DNA of 64,000 nucleotides from an uncultured Clostridia bacterium. Its GTDB lineage: Bacteria; Bacillota; Clostridia; Christensenellales; Borkfalkiaceae. The notes under the pieces are model-generated. The model was not told the origin of the DNA. It saw nothing but the letters and a program-made list of their open reading frames with translations, and searched no databases. Positions within the stretch are counted from its first letter, which is position 1; the number at the start of each line of letters is the position of its first letter. Location: positions 144,583 through 208,582 of the forward strand of contig CANPZD010000001.1 in assembly GCA_947589085.1 (NCBI GenBank), written 5' to 3'. The position numbers were made by a program, and so were the translations under genes. Below, one piece after another: positions 18,069-26,449 of the stretch.

Positions 18069-18874
18069 ATGGTTGTCCCCCTTACGTTTTCTTCCGATTT
18101 GAATCCGCCCGAAAGCCACGTGGAGATAAATACCACGATCAGAAGCACGAGCGCCACCATGGATCCCATGTGCCAATCCGTTCCGAAGTACTCATAGATG
18201 AATTTTCCGATGATCGTGACTTTGGCGTTTCCGAGCATATCCGAGACGACATAGTTCGTCATGGAAGGAAGAAATACCATCGTGACGCCGCTCATGATCC
18301 CGGGTATCGAGAGGGGGACCGTTACGCGCATAAAGGTCGTAAAGGCGTTGGCGCCGAGATCGGCGCTTGCTTCATAGAGAGATTTGTCGATTTTCAGCAT
18401 CGTCGTGTAGAGGGGCAGGATCATAAAGGGCAGGAAATCGTATACCATGCCGAAAACCGTTTTGAAATAGTTGGCGCTGCCCAGTCCCTCCAGACCTTCA
18501 AGGCCGGAGAGCAGGTTGAACAGCTCGCGGAGCGCATTCACGCGGAGCACGAAGTTGATCCACATGGGAAGCACGAAGAGCATGAGTATGACGAATTTTT
18601 TCTTCATTTTGCTTCGCGCAAGGATATAGGCCACGGGGTAGGCGATCACAAGACAGACTACCGTCGTGATGAGCGCGATGACGAGCGAATACACGATGGT
18701 CGAGAGCTTGGTCGGATCGGAGAAGAAGCGGATGAAGTTCTGGAAGGAGATGTGCATGTTCTTGTCCGTGAACGCATAGAACAGGATCACGAGCATGGGA
18801 ACGATCACGAAAAACACAAGAAAGACCGCATACGGAATGCAGAGCGTCTTGCGGGAAAAGCGGGGCATTTTCAT
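18065..18874 (-). CDS. potB: Spermidine/putrescine ABC transporter permease PotB
   Basis: 269 residues with about six membrane segments and the permease EAA loop (YEASADLGANAFTTFMRVTVPLSIPG). It overlaps potA upstream and potC downstream by 4 bases each. It pairs with PotC in the membrane; energy comes from PotA. Nothing appears abnormal in length or motifs. Confidence 0.94.
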   Translation of the reverse strand: MKMPRFSRKTLCIPYAVFLVFFVIVPMLVILFYAFTDKNMHISFQNFIRFFSDPTKLSTIVYSLVIALITTVVCLVIAYPVAYILARSKMKKKFVILMLFVLPMWINFVLRVNALRELFNLLSGLEGLEGLGSANYFKTVFGMVYDFLPFMILPLYTTMLKIDKSLYEASADLGANAFTTFMRVTVPLSIPGIMSGVTMVFLPSMTNYVVSDMLGNAKVTIIGKFIYEYFGTDWHMGSMVALVLLIVVFISTWLSGGFKSEENVRGTTI

Positions 18875-20376
18875 CTCTTTTTTTCCTCCGGCGCCTTCAG
18901 CGTGAGCTTGATCTTCTCTTTGGGAATGATCACGGAGACGAGATCGTTCTCGTTCCAGAGATCGTCCGTTGCGAATACGAAATCTTCTTCCTCCTCCTCG
19001 GTGCGCACGATGAGACGGTAGTGATCGCCCTTATAGATGATGGAGATGATCTTCCCCGTCGTGCCGCCCGCTTCGGCGTCGTCGCTGATCTCGATGTCGT
19101 TGAGTCCGACTTCCACTTTCACTTGCGTGCCAGTGAGGTCAAGGCGCTCGCCGTTTGCCGTAACGAGATATTCTTCCTCGTCGAGCCGGCTGCCGGGGTA
19201 GAGCTGCGTGATGTCGCACTCGAATTCGCCGTCGGCAAAGGCGACGGTGTTCCGCTTGGTGATCACGCCGTCAAACACATTGGTCGTATATTTCGGTTTC
19301 ATGAGGTGGATGCCGTCCGGGTCGATGTTCATGCCGATCTTTTCTCCGAGACAGCGGCTCTCCGTGCTGTTGATCACAAGCTCGTATTTGCCGACCGCGG
19401 CCGTGATCTCATAGTGGATCCCTTTGAACACGACGGAGGTGACTTCTCCGATGAGGGCGCCCGCTTCGGGCGCGCACATTTTGATATCTTCGGGACGCAC
19501 AACGACGTCGACGGGTTCGTTGGGTTCGAATTTATCGAGACAGGCAAACGTCTTGCCGCAAAACTTGACTTTCCGTTCTCCGACGACGGTTCCGTTGAAG
19601 ATATTGCTCTCTCCGATGAAATCCGCGACGAACGTATTCGCCGGTTCGTTGTAAATATCGGTGGGGGTGCCGATCTGCTGTACGACGCCGTCCGCCATGA
19701 CGACGATGGTATCCGACATCGTGAGCGCCTCTTCCTGGTCGTGCGTGACATAGATAAAGGTGATCCCGAGCCGTCTGTGCATCTCTTTGAGTTCGATCTG
19801 CATCTCTTTGCGCATTTTGAGATCGAGCGCGCCGAGAGGCTCGTCGAGCAGCAGGATCTCCGGCTCGTTGACGATGGCGCGGGCAATGGCGACGCGCTGT
19901 TGCTGACCGCCCGAAAGGGTGGAGATCGCGCGCTTTTCGAAGCCCTCGAGATCCACGAGCGAGAGCGCTTTTCCGACCTTTTCCCGGATCTCTTTTTTTG
20001 TCAGCTTTTCTTTTTTGGTATATTCCTTGCCGCTCTCGTCGCGATAGGTATTGAGCACCTTCTTGCATTTGAGTCCGAAGGCGATGTTTTCATAGACATT
20101 GAGATGGGGGAAGAGCGCATATCGCTGGAACACGGTGTTCACGGGCCGCTTGTTGGGCGGAAGCCGGGAAATATCCTCTCCGTTGAGAAGAATTTTTCCG
20201 CTCGTGGGCAGATCAAATCCCGCGATCATCCGAAGCGTTGTGGTTTTTCCGCATCCGGACGGCCCGAGAAAAGTGATGAATTCGCCCTTATTGACGTAAA
20301 AACTCACGTGATCTATGACGAGGTTATCGTCAAAGTATTTGGTGACGTCCTGCAATTCGATGATGTGTTCTGCCAT
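18871..20376 (-). CDS. potA: Spermidine/putrescine ABC transporter ATPase PotA, enlarged
   Basis: 501 residues from the ATG at 20376, preceded by AAGGAGAG. The ATPase motifs are intact: Walker A GPSGCGKTT, Q-loop, signature LSGGQQQR, Walker B ILLLDEPLGALD, and the THD switch. A charged insert of about 20 residues (NTYRDESGKEYTKKEKLTKK) sits in the helical subdomain before the signature. The C-terminal regulatory part is doubled. Two TOBE-like units begin GEVTSVVFKGIHYEI and GKIISIIYKGDHYRL, which explains why the protein exceeds the usual 350-380 residues. Extra TOBE surface may sense substrate or an inhibitor; that is inference. Confidence 0.93.
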   Translation of the reverse strand: MAEHIIELQDVTKYFDDNLVIDHVSFYVNKGEFITFLGPSGCGKTTTLRMIAGFDLPTSGKILLNGEDISRLPPNKRPVNTVFQRYALFPHLNVYENIAFGLKCKKVLNTYRDESGKEYTKKEKLTKKEIREKVGKALSLVDLEGFEKRAISTLSGGQQQRVAIARAIVNEPEILLLDEPLGALDLKMRKEMQIELKEMHRRLGITFIYVTHDQEEALTMSDTIVVMADGVVQQIGTPTDIYNEPANTFVADFIGESNIFNGTVVGERKVKFCGKTFACLDKFEPNEPVDVVVRPEDIKMCAPEAGALIGEVTSVVFKGIHYEITAAVGKYELVINSTESRCLGEKIGMNIDPDGIHLMKPKYTTNVFDGVITKRNTVAFADGEFECDITQLYPGSRLDEEEYLVTANGERLDLTGTQVKVEVGLNDIEISDDAEAGGTTGKIISIIYKGDHYRLIVRTEEEEEDFVFATDDLWNENDLVSVIIPKEKIKLTLKAPEEKKR

Positions 20377-20399
20377 TGTTTGCGCTCTCCTTGGTTGGA

Positions 20400-20933
20400 T
20401 TAGAAATTGGGAGGGGTGGAGATCCATAAGAATTTCGCCTTGCCCCGTCCGATGTTTACGATCTCGTGTTCCCGGTTTGCCGTAAAGTAAAAGCTCTCGC
20501 CTTTTTTGGCCGGATGTTGTTTTTTGGCACAGATCACGGCGATCTTACCTTCGAGCACATAGCCGAATTCCTCGCCCTCGTGGGGGAAGTCGGGGCCTGT
20601 CGACGCGCCCGGTTCCAGCTCGACAAGCACGGGTTCCATCATATTTTTCTGTGCGTTGGGAATCACCCAGTTCCAAATCATGCCGTCGGATTGTTTCTCG
20701 ATGTATTCCGCCTCCGAAAAGACGATCTTTTCTTCGGTTTCCTCATGAAAAAAATCCGAGAGATTGCTTCCCAAAGCGTTCAAAAGATCGCAAAGCGTTG
20801 CGATCGAAGGGCTTGTCAGGTCGTTTTCCAGCTGGGAAATATATCCTTTCGTCAGTTCGCAGCGATCGGCAAGTTCTTCCTGCGTGAGGTTTTTGCTTTG
20901 CCGCATTTCTTTGAGTTTCGCTCCGAGTTCCAT
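20400..20933 (-). CDS. XRE-family regulator with C-terminal cupin domain (PuuR-like), likely controls the pot operon
   Basis: 177 residues from the ATG at 20933, chosen for the GGAGG 8 bases upstream. Residues 5-60 form a Cro/C1-type helix-turn-helix (LTQEELADRCELTKGYISQLE). Residues about 105-175 form a cupin barrel (HEGEEFGYVLEGKI) that in this family binds small effectors. It is the promoter-proximal gene of the pot operon, 23 bases before potA, so autoregulation together with polyamine uptake is likely. PuuR in E. coli has the same architecture and responds to putrescine. The effector here is inferred. Confidence 0.88.
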   Translation of the reverse strand: MELGAKLKEMRQSKNLTQEELADRCELTKGYISQLENDLTSPSIATLCDLLNALGSNLSDFFHEETEEKIVFSEAEYIEKQSDGMIWNWVIPNAQKNMMEPVLVELEPGASTGPDFPHEGEEFGYVLEGKIAVICAKKQHPAKKGESFYFTANREHEIVNIGRGKAKFLWISTPPNF

Positions 20934-20989
20934 ATGGCCTCCGCAAAAAATCGCTCCGGCCGCACGAGATCCCCGCGATCTCATGATAT

Positions 20990-21008
20990 ATTAAACAAAA
21001 AGTTTAAT
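20990..21008. promoter_or_regulatory. Candidate operator of the XRE-cupin regulator
   Basis: A 7-bp perfect inverted repeat, ATTAAAC and GTTTAAT, is separated by five A. It lies about 16 to 34 nt downstream of the predicted transcription start of the pot operon and upstream of the regulator's ribosome binding site. The position suits a roadblock operator. No direct evidence links it to this regulator. Confidence 0.45.
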
Positions 21009-21030
21009 GAAAATAAACCGAAGCGATAAA

Positions 21031-21059
21031 AGTATAGTATATTTCGAGAGATATGTCAA
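21031..21059 (-). promoter_or_regulatory. Sigma-A promoter of the pot operon
   Basis: Read on the minus strand, TTGACA (21059-21054) and TATACT (21036-21031) are exactly 17 bases apart. Transcription would start near 21024 and run toward the regulator gene at 20933. Confidence 0.8.
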
Positions 21060-21165
21060 ACGATTTTTATAAATGATATGATTTTTTCTCGGCCGAATCA
21101 CAATTCGCGCGCGCGAAACAATATAATAATAAGGAAAAAATTCAAAAGAACCCTTCTGCAGCGCA

Positions 21166-21197
21166 TAAAAAAAAGGGCGTCCCGAGAGGGGACGCCC
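21166..21197 (-). terminator. Rho-independent terminator of rpsT
   Basis: A 9-bp stem, GGGCGTCCC with GGGACGCCC (21175-21183 and 21189-21197), closes a 5-base loop. On the minus strand it is followed by eight T. It begins about 20 bases after the rpsT stop. Confidence 0.88.
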
Positions 21198-21217
21198 GCA
21201 TTGCAATGCGTGTAATT

Positions 21218-21484
21218 TTATGCGGCGATCGCAGCGAGCTTTTTTGCGAGCTTCGCTTTTTTATTCGCTGCATTGTTCTTGTGCAGAATGCCTTTGGAAG
21301 CCGCGGAATCGATCGCGGAAACCGTCTCGGAATACAGTTTTTCGGCAAGCGCCTTGTCTCCCGCGTCGACTGCGGCAAGGAACTTCTTGATCTGCGTTTT
21401 GAGAGCGGACTTTATCGCTTTGTTTTCCATGGTCTTCTTTTCAGTCACAAGAACACGCTTTTTGGCGGATTTGATGTTGGGCAC
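21218..21484 (-). CDS. rpsT: Small ribosomal subunit protein S20
   Basis: 88 residues, lysine- and alanine-rich helical protein starting [17 protein letters not shown], standard for S20, which binds 16S rRNA early in 30S assembly. The start codon is GTG at 21484-21482, with AAGGAGT 8 bases upstream. It is monocistronic, with its own promoter and terminator, and divergent from murI. Confidence 0.96.
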   Translation of the reverse strand: MPNIKSAKKRVLVTEKKTMENKAIKSALKTQIKKFLAAVDAGDKALAEKLYSETVSAIDSAASKGILHKNNAANKKAKLAKKLAAIAA

Positions 21485-21526
21485 GATACTTACTCCTTCG
21501 ATAACATTTCTTGATTAACCTTGCTT

Positions 21527-21555
21527 ATTTTAACATAAAATTGCGTCAATGTAAA
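21527..21555 (-). promoter_or_regulatory. Promoter of rpsT
   Basis: On the minus strand TTTACA (21555-21550) and TAAAAT (21532-21527) are spaced by 17 bases, about 40 bases before the GTG start. Confidence 0.65.
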
Positions 21556-21608
21556 CTGATTTTCGCGGCAAAGAGAAAAAAAACGTAAATTTTATAGGGA
21601 GTACGGAC

Positions 21609-22394
21609 ATGAAAAAAGAGAATTTGTTCCGGGTGGGGGTGTTCGACAGCGGAATCGGCGGACTTACCGTTCTTGCGGAATGTCAGAGGCGGATCCCGCA
21701 CGCGCAGTATATCTATCTGGGCGACAACGGGCGCGCGCCGTACGGCAACCGCCCCGCGGAGGAGATCGCGCGGTTTGCCGAGGAGGGCGTGGAGGAACTT
21801 TCCGCTTTGGGGGCGGAGGCCGTCTTGATCGCCTGCAATACGGCGACCGCGGTCTGTATCGAAAAATTAAGGGCGAAATATGCGTTTCCCATCGTCGGCG
21901 TGGAACCGGCCGTAAAGCGTGCCGCAAGCTGCTGCCGGAATGCGCTCGTTCTCGCCACGCAGCGCACGGCGGAGAGCGGCCGCCTTCGCAGCCTGATCGC
22001 CCGCTTTCCGCAAACCCGCTTCACCGTTGCGGCCGCGCCGCGCCTTGCGGGAGCGATCGAAGAGGGGCTTGTGCGGGGAACGGATATCGATCTTGAAGAA
22101 CATTTGCCGCGGGTCGAATGCGACGGCGTGGTGCTTGGATGTACGCATTATGCCTTTTTTACGCGTGAAATTTCCGAATTTTACAACGCGCCCGCGTTCG
22201 ACGGCGCCGCCGGGACTGCGGAACGGCTGAAATCTTTGATAAATTTTGGGACGGCTGACCACCGCTTTTCCGACCGAACAACAGGCGAGCCTTTCTCGAA
22301 ATCACAGGAAGAAAACGCGTCAAACTCCGTAATATTTGCGGGAAAATGGGCAAAGATCAATCGAAGCGTCTACTTTTACAAACGTATGTTCTGA
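21609..22394 (+). CDS. murI: Glutamate racemase
   Basis: 261 residues. GVFDSGIGGLTVL, the first catalytic cysteine in ACNTATA and the second in LGCTHYAF mark a complete Asp/Glu racemase. It provides D-glutamate for the MurD step. The ATG at 21609 follows the weak AGGGA at 21597-21601. The C-terminal 35 residues, after about LINFG, are polar and have no family resemblance I recognise. The gene sits immediately upstream of the division/cell-wall cluster but is separated from it by a consensus promoter. Confidence 0.93.
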   Translation: MKKENLFRVGVFDSGIGGLTVLAECQRRIPHAQYIYLGDNGRAPYGNRPAEEIARFAEEGVEELSALGAEAVLIACNTATAVCIEKLRAKYAFPIVGVEPAVKRAASCCRNALVLATQRTAESGRLRSLIARFPQTRFTVAAAPRLAGAIEEGLVRGTDIDLEEHLPRVECDGVVLGCTHYAFFTREISEFYNAPAFDGAAGTAERLKSLINFGTADHRFSDRTTGEPFSKSQEENASNSVIFAGKWAKINRSVYFYKRMF

Positions 22395-22440
22395 TTATTT
22401 TTCAAAAATCTTTATTAAAGTTCAAAAATTTTTGTTCCAG

Positions 22441-22475
22441 TGGTTGACAGTGGTCAAAATTGGTGTTATAATGGT
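22441..22475 (+). promoter_or_regulatory. dcw promoter with MraZ-box-like direct repeats
   Basis: TTGACA (22444-22449) and TATAAT (22467-22472) form a perfect consensus promoter with a 17-base spacer. Superimposed are TGGT repeats at 22441, 22451, 22461 and 22472, the first three spaced exactly 10 bases, so they face the same side of the helix. MraZ is known to repress its own operon by binding short G-rich direct repeats with about one-turn spacing at the dcw promoter. The identity of these repeats as the MraZ site is therefore a strong inference. Confidence 0.8.
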
Positions 22476-22513
22476 CATATCAAGCATGGAAAAGTGCAAA
22501 GGAGGGCGCGGAA

Positions 22514-22951
22514 ATGCTGACCGGGAAAGTATATCATCAGCTTGACGATAAGAATCGGATCCGTATTCCCGCGAAATTCCGGGACTCGTTCCGGGATGAA
22601 AAACTCTTCTTTGTCGAATACGGGCTTGATTGTATTTCGATCATGCCTGAATCCGTTCTCAATCTCCGTATGCAACAGCTCTGCGACACCGATCCCGGCA
22701 ATCCCGATAAATGGGCTCAGATGATAAGGATTTCAAGCGCGGCCGAAGAAATTAAGCCGGACGGACAGGGCAGAATAATGCTTTCCCGCGCTTTCCGCGA
22801 ATTTGCGGGGATCGAAAAAGAAGTCGTATTTGTAGGCGCGTTCACCTATGTTACGCTGTGGGCAAGGGAAATATTCGAAGAAAAGATCGAGAAGATGCCC
22901 CTTGCAGAAGCGAACAAGGCGTACAGACGTACGGAGAATGCACAAGAATGA
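22514..22951 (+). CDS. mraZ: Transcriptional regulator MraZ
   Basis: 145 residues with two AbrB-like SpoVT/MraZ repeats (LDDKNRIRIPAKFRD and IKPDGQGRIMLSRAFR). The AGGAGGG ribosome binding site is 8 bases before the ATG. MraZ opens the division and cell-wall cluster in most bacteria and binds the upstream direct repeats as a ring-shaped oligomer. It overlaps rsmH by 4 bases. Confidence 0.96.
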   Translation: MLTGKVYHQLDDKNRIRIPAKFRDSFRDEKLFFVEYGLDCISIMPESVLNLRMQQLCDTDPGNPDKWAQMIRISSAAEEIKPDGQGRIMLSRAFREFAGIEKEVVFVGAFTYVTLWAREIFEEKIEKMPLAEANKAYRRTENAQE

Positions 22952-23883
22952 GCGCATATCACCGTCCCGTTCTTCTCGACGAAGTTCTGCAAGGGCTGAA
23001 CATTCAGCCGAACGGCGTTTATTTCGACGGTACGGTCGGCGGCGCGGGGCATTCCGAAGCGATCCTCAAAGCCGATCCCACAGTGCGGCTCATCGGTACG
23101 GATAAAGACGGCGACGCCATCGAAGAGGCGGGCCGGCGGCTCGCGCCTTACGGAACAAGAGTTTCTCTTCACAGAACAGATTACAAAAACTATGCGGAGG
23201 TCCTCAAAGAGGAGAACGTGAATGCGCTCGACGGATTCCTTCTCGATTTCGGGGTTTCCTCCCATCAGATCGACGATAAAGACAGAGGATTTTCCTACCG
23301 TGCGAAGGAGGCCCCGCTCGACATGCGGATGGACAGGCGCAGCGGCCTGACCGCGGAAGAAGTCGTAAACGATTATTCCGAAGAAGCGCTCCGCCGCATA
23401 TTCCGGGAATACGGAGAAGAGACGTTCGCCTCTTCCGTTGCGGGAAACATCGTGCGGGCAAGAAGAGGGGAACGGATCACGACGACGGGCAGGCTCGAAG
23501 AACTGATCGAACAGGGGATCCCGCCGAAATTCCGGTCCGCCGCCTGTGCGAGAAAGGTGTTTCAGGCGATCCGCATCGAAGTGAACGGCGAACTCAACGG
23601 TCTCCGCGAATGCCTTGTCGGGCTGATAGGAGCCTTGAAGCCGGACGGAAGAGCCTGCGTCATCACCTTTCATTCTCTGGAAGACAGGATCGTCAAGCAA
23701 GTTTTCCGCGACCTTTCGACGGCTTGCGTCTGTCCCAAAAGTTTTCCCGTCTGCGTATGCGGCAGGAAACGGCAAATCGAACCGATCACAAAGAAGCCGC
23801 TCACGGCAACGCAAGCGGAACTTGAAATAAATCCGAGAAGCAAAAGCGCAAAACTCAGGATTGCCCGAAAAGTACAAGCATGA
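22948..23883 (+). CDS. rsmH: 16S rRNA m4C1402 methyltransferase RsmH
   Basis: 311 residues from the ATG overlapping the mraZ stop; the longer open frame upstream is inside mraZ. Signatures are HRPVLLDEVL, the SAM-binding VYFDGTVGGAGHS, LDFGVSSHQID, and VITFHSLEDRIVK. RsmH methylates the ribosomal P-site cytosine and is the constant neighbour of mraZ. Length is normal. Confidence 0.96.
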   Translation: MSAYHRPVLLDEVLQGLNIQPNGVYFDGTVGGAGHSEAILKADPTVRLIGTDKDGDAIEEAGRRLAPYGTRVSLHRTDYKNYAEVLKEENVNALDGFLLDFGVSSHQIDDKDRGFSYRAKEAPLDMRMDRRSGLTAEEVVNDYSEEALRRIFREYGEETFASSVAGNIVRARRGERITTTGRLEELIEQGIPPKFRSAACARKVFQAIRIEVNGELNGLRECLVGLIGALKPDGRACVITFHSLEDRIVKQVFRDLSTACVCPKSFPVCVCGRKRQIEPITKKPLTATQAELEINPRSKSAKLRIARKVQA

Positions 23884-23922
23884 GAGAAGCGGGCGGAGAA
23901 TATATTATTAAGGAGAAGAGCC

Positions 23923-24681
23923 ATGGCAGATTTTACGATAGAGAAAGAAGCGCCTGTTCGCAAATTTGACGCGGAGGAACAGGAGCACCGTCAGAATATC
24001 GCCGAAAATTATCGGAAACTTCTGGACGGCGCCTCCGACTTGGACGTTCGCACGGCGGAGCGCCCCGCGCCCGCAGCGCCCGAAGCTTTCCGCGCGCCCG
24101 AAGCGCCCGCCGCGCCCGCGCCTGCCCGTGCACCGGAGCCGGCCGTTCCCGTGGCGGATAACTCCGCGCGCATCCATGACTATAAGGCATACCGGGTATC
24201 CGAAGAAAGGCATACGCTGTTCGACGATCTTCTTGCGCAGAACGCCGATCTCGTGATGAGCGTGCCTGCGGCAGAAGTTTATTCGGCGCCCGTACAGCCC
24301 CCCGAAGCAGCCGCCGCGCCCGTTGCGGAGCCGGAATCCGATGAGGACGCCCGTCCCACGCAGCGCACGATGGATACGCTTCTTCACGCTTCGGAAACGC
24401 AAACGCAGTCACAAACGCATGTCGGGTTCTTTTCAAAGCTCTCTTCAAAGACAAAAATAGCCTTGATTGCGGTCATTGTCGCCGTTGTCGTCGCGCTTGC
24501 GATCATCTGCATCAATTCGAACGTGATCAGTTCCATGAATGCGCGGATCGGGCAGGAGCAGGCTTCTCTCGACGAACTTGTCCGGCAGTACGAAGATGTG
24601 GAGCAACGCATTCAAAACGCGATCGATCCCGAAAACGTCGCGAATTGGGCGCAGCAGAACGGCATGACCAAGGCAGATTGA
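23923..24681 (+). CDS. FtsL-like divisome membrane protein with long disordered cytoplasmic region
   Basis: 252 residues, with GGAGAAGAG-type ribosome binding before the ATG. Residues 1-165 are hydrophilic and rich in Pro, Ala and Glu, with AP repeats at about 47-75. A single membrane span lies at about 178-198 (IALIAVIVAVVVALAIICI). After it come some 50 residues of predicted coiled coil (ARIGQEQASLDELVRQYEDV). The position between rsmH and ftsI, single span and short extracytoplasmic coiled coil match FtsL, but FtsL usually has fewer than 130 residues and a short cytoplasmic tail. I infer an FtsL role from topology and synteny, not from clear sequence identity. Confidence 0.72.
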   Translation: MADFTIEKEAPVRKFDAEEQEHRQNIAENYRKLLDGASDLDVRTAERPAPAAPEAFRAPEAPAAPAPARAPEPAVPVADNSARIHDYKAYRVSEERHTLFDDLLAQNADLVMSVPAAEVYSAPVQPPEAAAAPVAEPESDEDARPTQRTMDTLLHASETQTQSQTHVGFFSKLSSKTKIALIAVIVAVVVALAIICINSNVISSMNARIGQEQASLDELVRQYEDVEQRIQNAIDPENVANWAQQNGMTKAD

Positions 24682-24700
24682 CGTTCGGAGGAACAATTCC

Positions 24701-26449
24701 ATAAAAAAGACGGATTTTTCGCTTTCTGTCTTACAAAAGAGGTTATTGGCCGTGCTTGCGGCAATAGCCTTTCTTTTTTGCATTTTTCTCGGCAGATTTT
24801 TCTATATTCAGGTGATCTGGGAGGATGAACTTCATTATCTTGCCATCGATCAATGGACGCGGGAGATCCCGGTCAACGCCGGCAGGGGAAAGATCGTCGA
24901 CCGGAACGGGGAATTGCTTGCGGGAAATCGCGCGCAATACAGCATTTATGCGCGCGCAAGCGCCGTGGATAACGCCGAAGCGAGCGCGCAGTTCCTTTCG
25001 GAAGCGCTCGGAGAATCCTATGCCGCGATCTTTGACAAATTGACGGACAAGTCGAAGTCCGAGATCGTCATCGCGCGGCGGGCGGAAAAAGATACGATCG
25101 AACGCGTCGCCGGCACGGAGATGAAGGGCGTCTACTATGCGCGCAACGACGCGCGCGTCTATCCGCACGGCGCGCTTGCGAGCCAACTCATCGGCTTTAC
25201 GGCGTACGACCGTTCGGGCACAACGGGCGTCGAAGGATATTATAATTCCTATCTCGCGGGGGAAAACGGAGAAATTTTATTCGAAACGGATCTCGTCGGA
25301 GTGGATCTGAAAGGCGCAACGGCCGCATATTTGCCCGCGACCGACGGCCTGAACGTCCGGCTCACGCTCGATTACCGGATTCAGGCGGTTGCCGAAGAGG
25401 TGATGGGGCGGGCGCTGGCGGACAACGAAGCGAAAGCGGCCAGGGCGATCGTGATCGATCCGAGCGATTTTTCCGTGCTCGCCATGGTAAATCTTCCATC
25501 GTACGATCTCAACGAGATCCCGCGGGACGACATGAAAACGCTGAACGCGCTTTCCCGGAACTGCCTTGTTTCCGACGTGTACGAGCCGGGTTCCACGTTC
25601 AAGATCGTGACCGCGGCCGCCGACATCGAGGAATACTTGCGGGGCAATTCCCGCGCGCTCTCTCCCGATCACGTCTTTTCGAGTTCGCGGATCCGCACGG
25701 TGGACGGCACGAACATTCGCTGTTGGAGCGACCATAAAAACGGAAAACATTCCAATCAGACGCTGGCCGAGGCGCTCAACAACAGCTGCAATCCCTGTTT
25801 TGTGGATATTGCGCTCGCGCTCGGGAAAGAGACGTTTTACGATTATCTCGCGGCTTTTCGCTTCGGGCGGGCAACGGGCGTCGATTTTTCGGGGGAAAGC
25901 ATCGGAATGCTCCTGCCGGAAAGCACACTCCGGGATTGCGACTTCGCGCGCATCGGATTCGGACAGTCGATCGCAGTCACGCCCCTGCAGTTGGCGTGCG
26001 CGGCGGCGTCGGCGGTCAACGGCGGATATTATTACGCGCCCCGCGTGGTTTCCGAGATCTATTCGGATGACGGTCTCGTGCGCGAAACGCTGAAAAAGAC
26101 GCTCGTCGGAAGAACGGTGAGCGAAAAGGCCTCGGCGATGCTCTCGGGAATGCTCGAAGGCGTCGTGCGGGACGGCAGCGGGAAAAAGGCGTACATAGAA
26201 GGGTACCGCGTGGCCGGAAAAACAGGCACCGCGCAAAAATACGAAAACGGCGTGATCGCGCAGGGAAAATACGTCTCGTCGTTTATCGGATATTTTCCCG
26301 CGGATCAGCCGCGCTACCTTGCGCTTGTCATCGTCGACGAGCCGAAGGGCAGTTATTACGGATCCACCGTCGCGGCGCCCTGTGCAAAAGAGATCTTTGA
26401 AGGGATCATCGAGATCATGAACATTCCGCCGCAGGAGGCAACATCATGA
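24701..26449 (+). CDS. ftsI: Septal transpeptidase, class B penicillin-binding protein (FtsI/SpoVD family), probable ATA start
   Basis: Using the ATA at 24701 gives 582 residues beginning KKTDFSLSVLQKRLLAV, with GGAGG 8 bases upstream (24688-24692). No ATG, GTG or TTG occurs in frame until the TTG at 24746, which has no usable ribosome binding site and would remove the cytoplasmic tail. After one membrane span comes the PBP dimerisation domain, then the transpeptidase domain with SxxK in PGSTFK (Ser298), SxN as SCN in NNSCNPC, and KTGTA in RVAGKTGTAQK. No PASTA domains are present. It should cross-link septal peptidoglycan together with FtsW. It overlaps murE by 4 bases. Confidence 0.93.
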   Translation: MKKTDFSLSVLQKRLLAVLAAIAFLFCIFLGRFFYIQVIWEDELHYLAIDQWTREIPVNAGRGKIVDRNGELLAGNRAQYSIYARASAVDNAEASAQFLSEALGESYAAIFDKLTDKSKSEIVIARRAEKDTIERVAGTEMKGVYYARNDARVYPHGALASQLIGFTAYDRSGTTGVEGYYNSYLAGENGEILFETDLVGVDLKGATAAYLPATDGLNVRLTLDYRIQAVAEEVMGRALADNEAKAARAIVIDPSDFSVLAMVNLPSYDLNEIPRDDMKTLNALSRNCLVSDVYEPGSTFKIVTAAADIEEYLRGNSRALSPDHVFSSSRIRTVDGTNIRCWSDHKNGKHSNQTLAEALNNSCNPCFVDIALALGKETFYDYLAAFRFGRATGVDFSGESIGMLLPESTLRDCDFARIGFGQSIAVTPLQLACAAASAVNGGYYYAPRVVSEIYSDDGLVRETLKKTLVGRTVSEKASAMLSGMLEGVVRDGSGKKAYIEGYRVAGKTGTAQKYENGVIAQGKYVSSFIGYFPADQPRYLALVIVDEPKGSYYGSTVAAPCAKEIFEGIIEIMNIPPQEATS

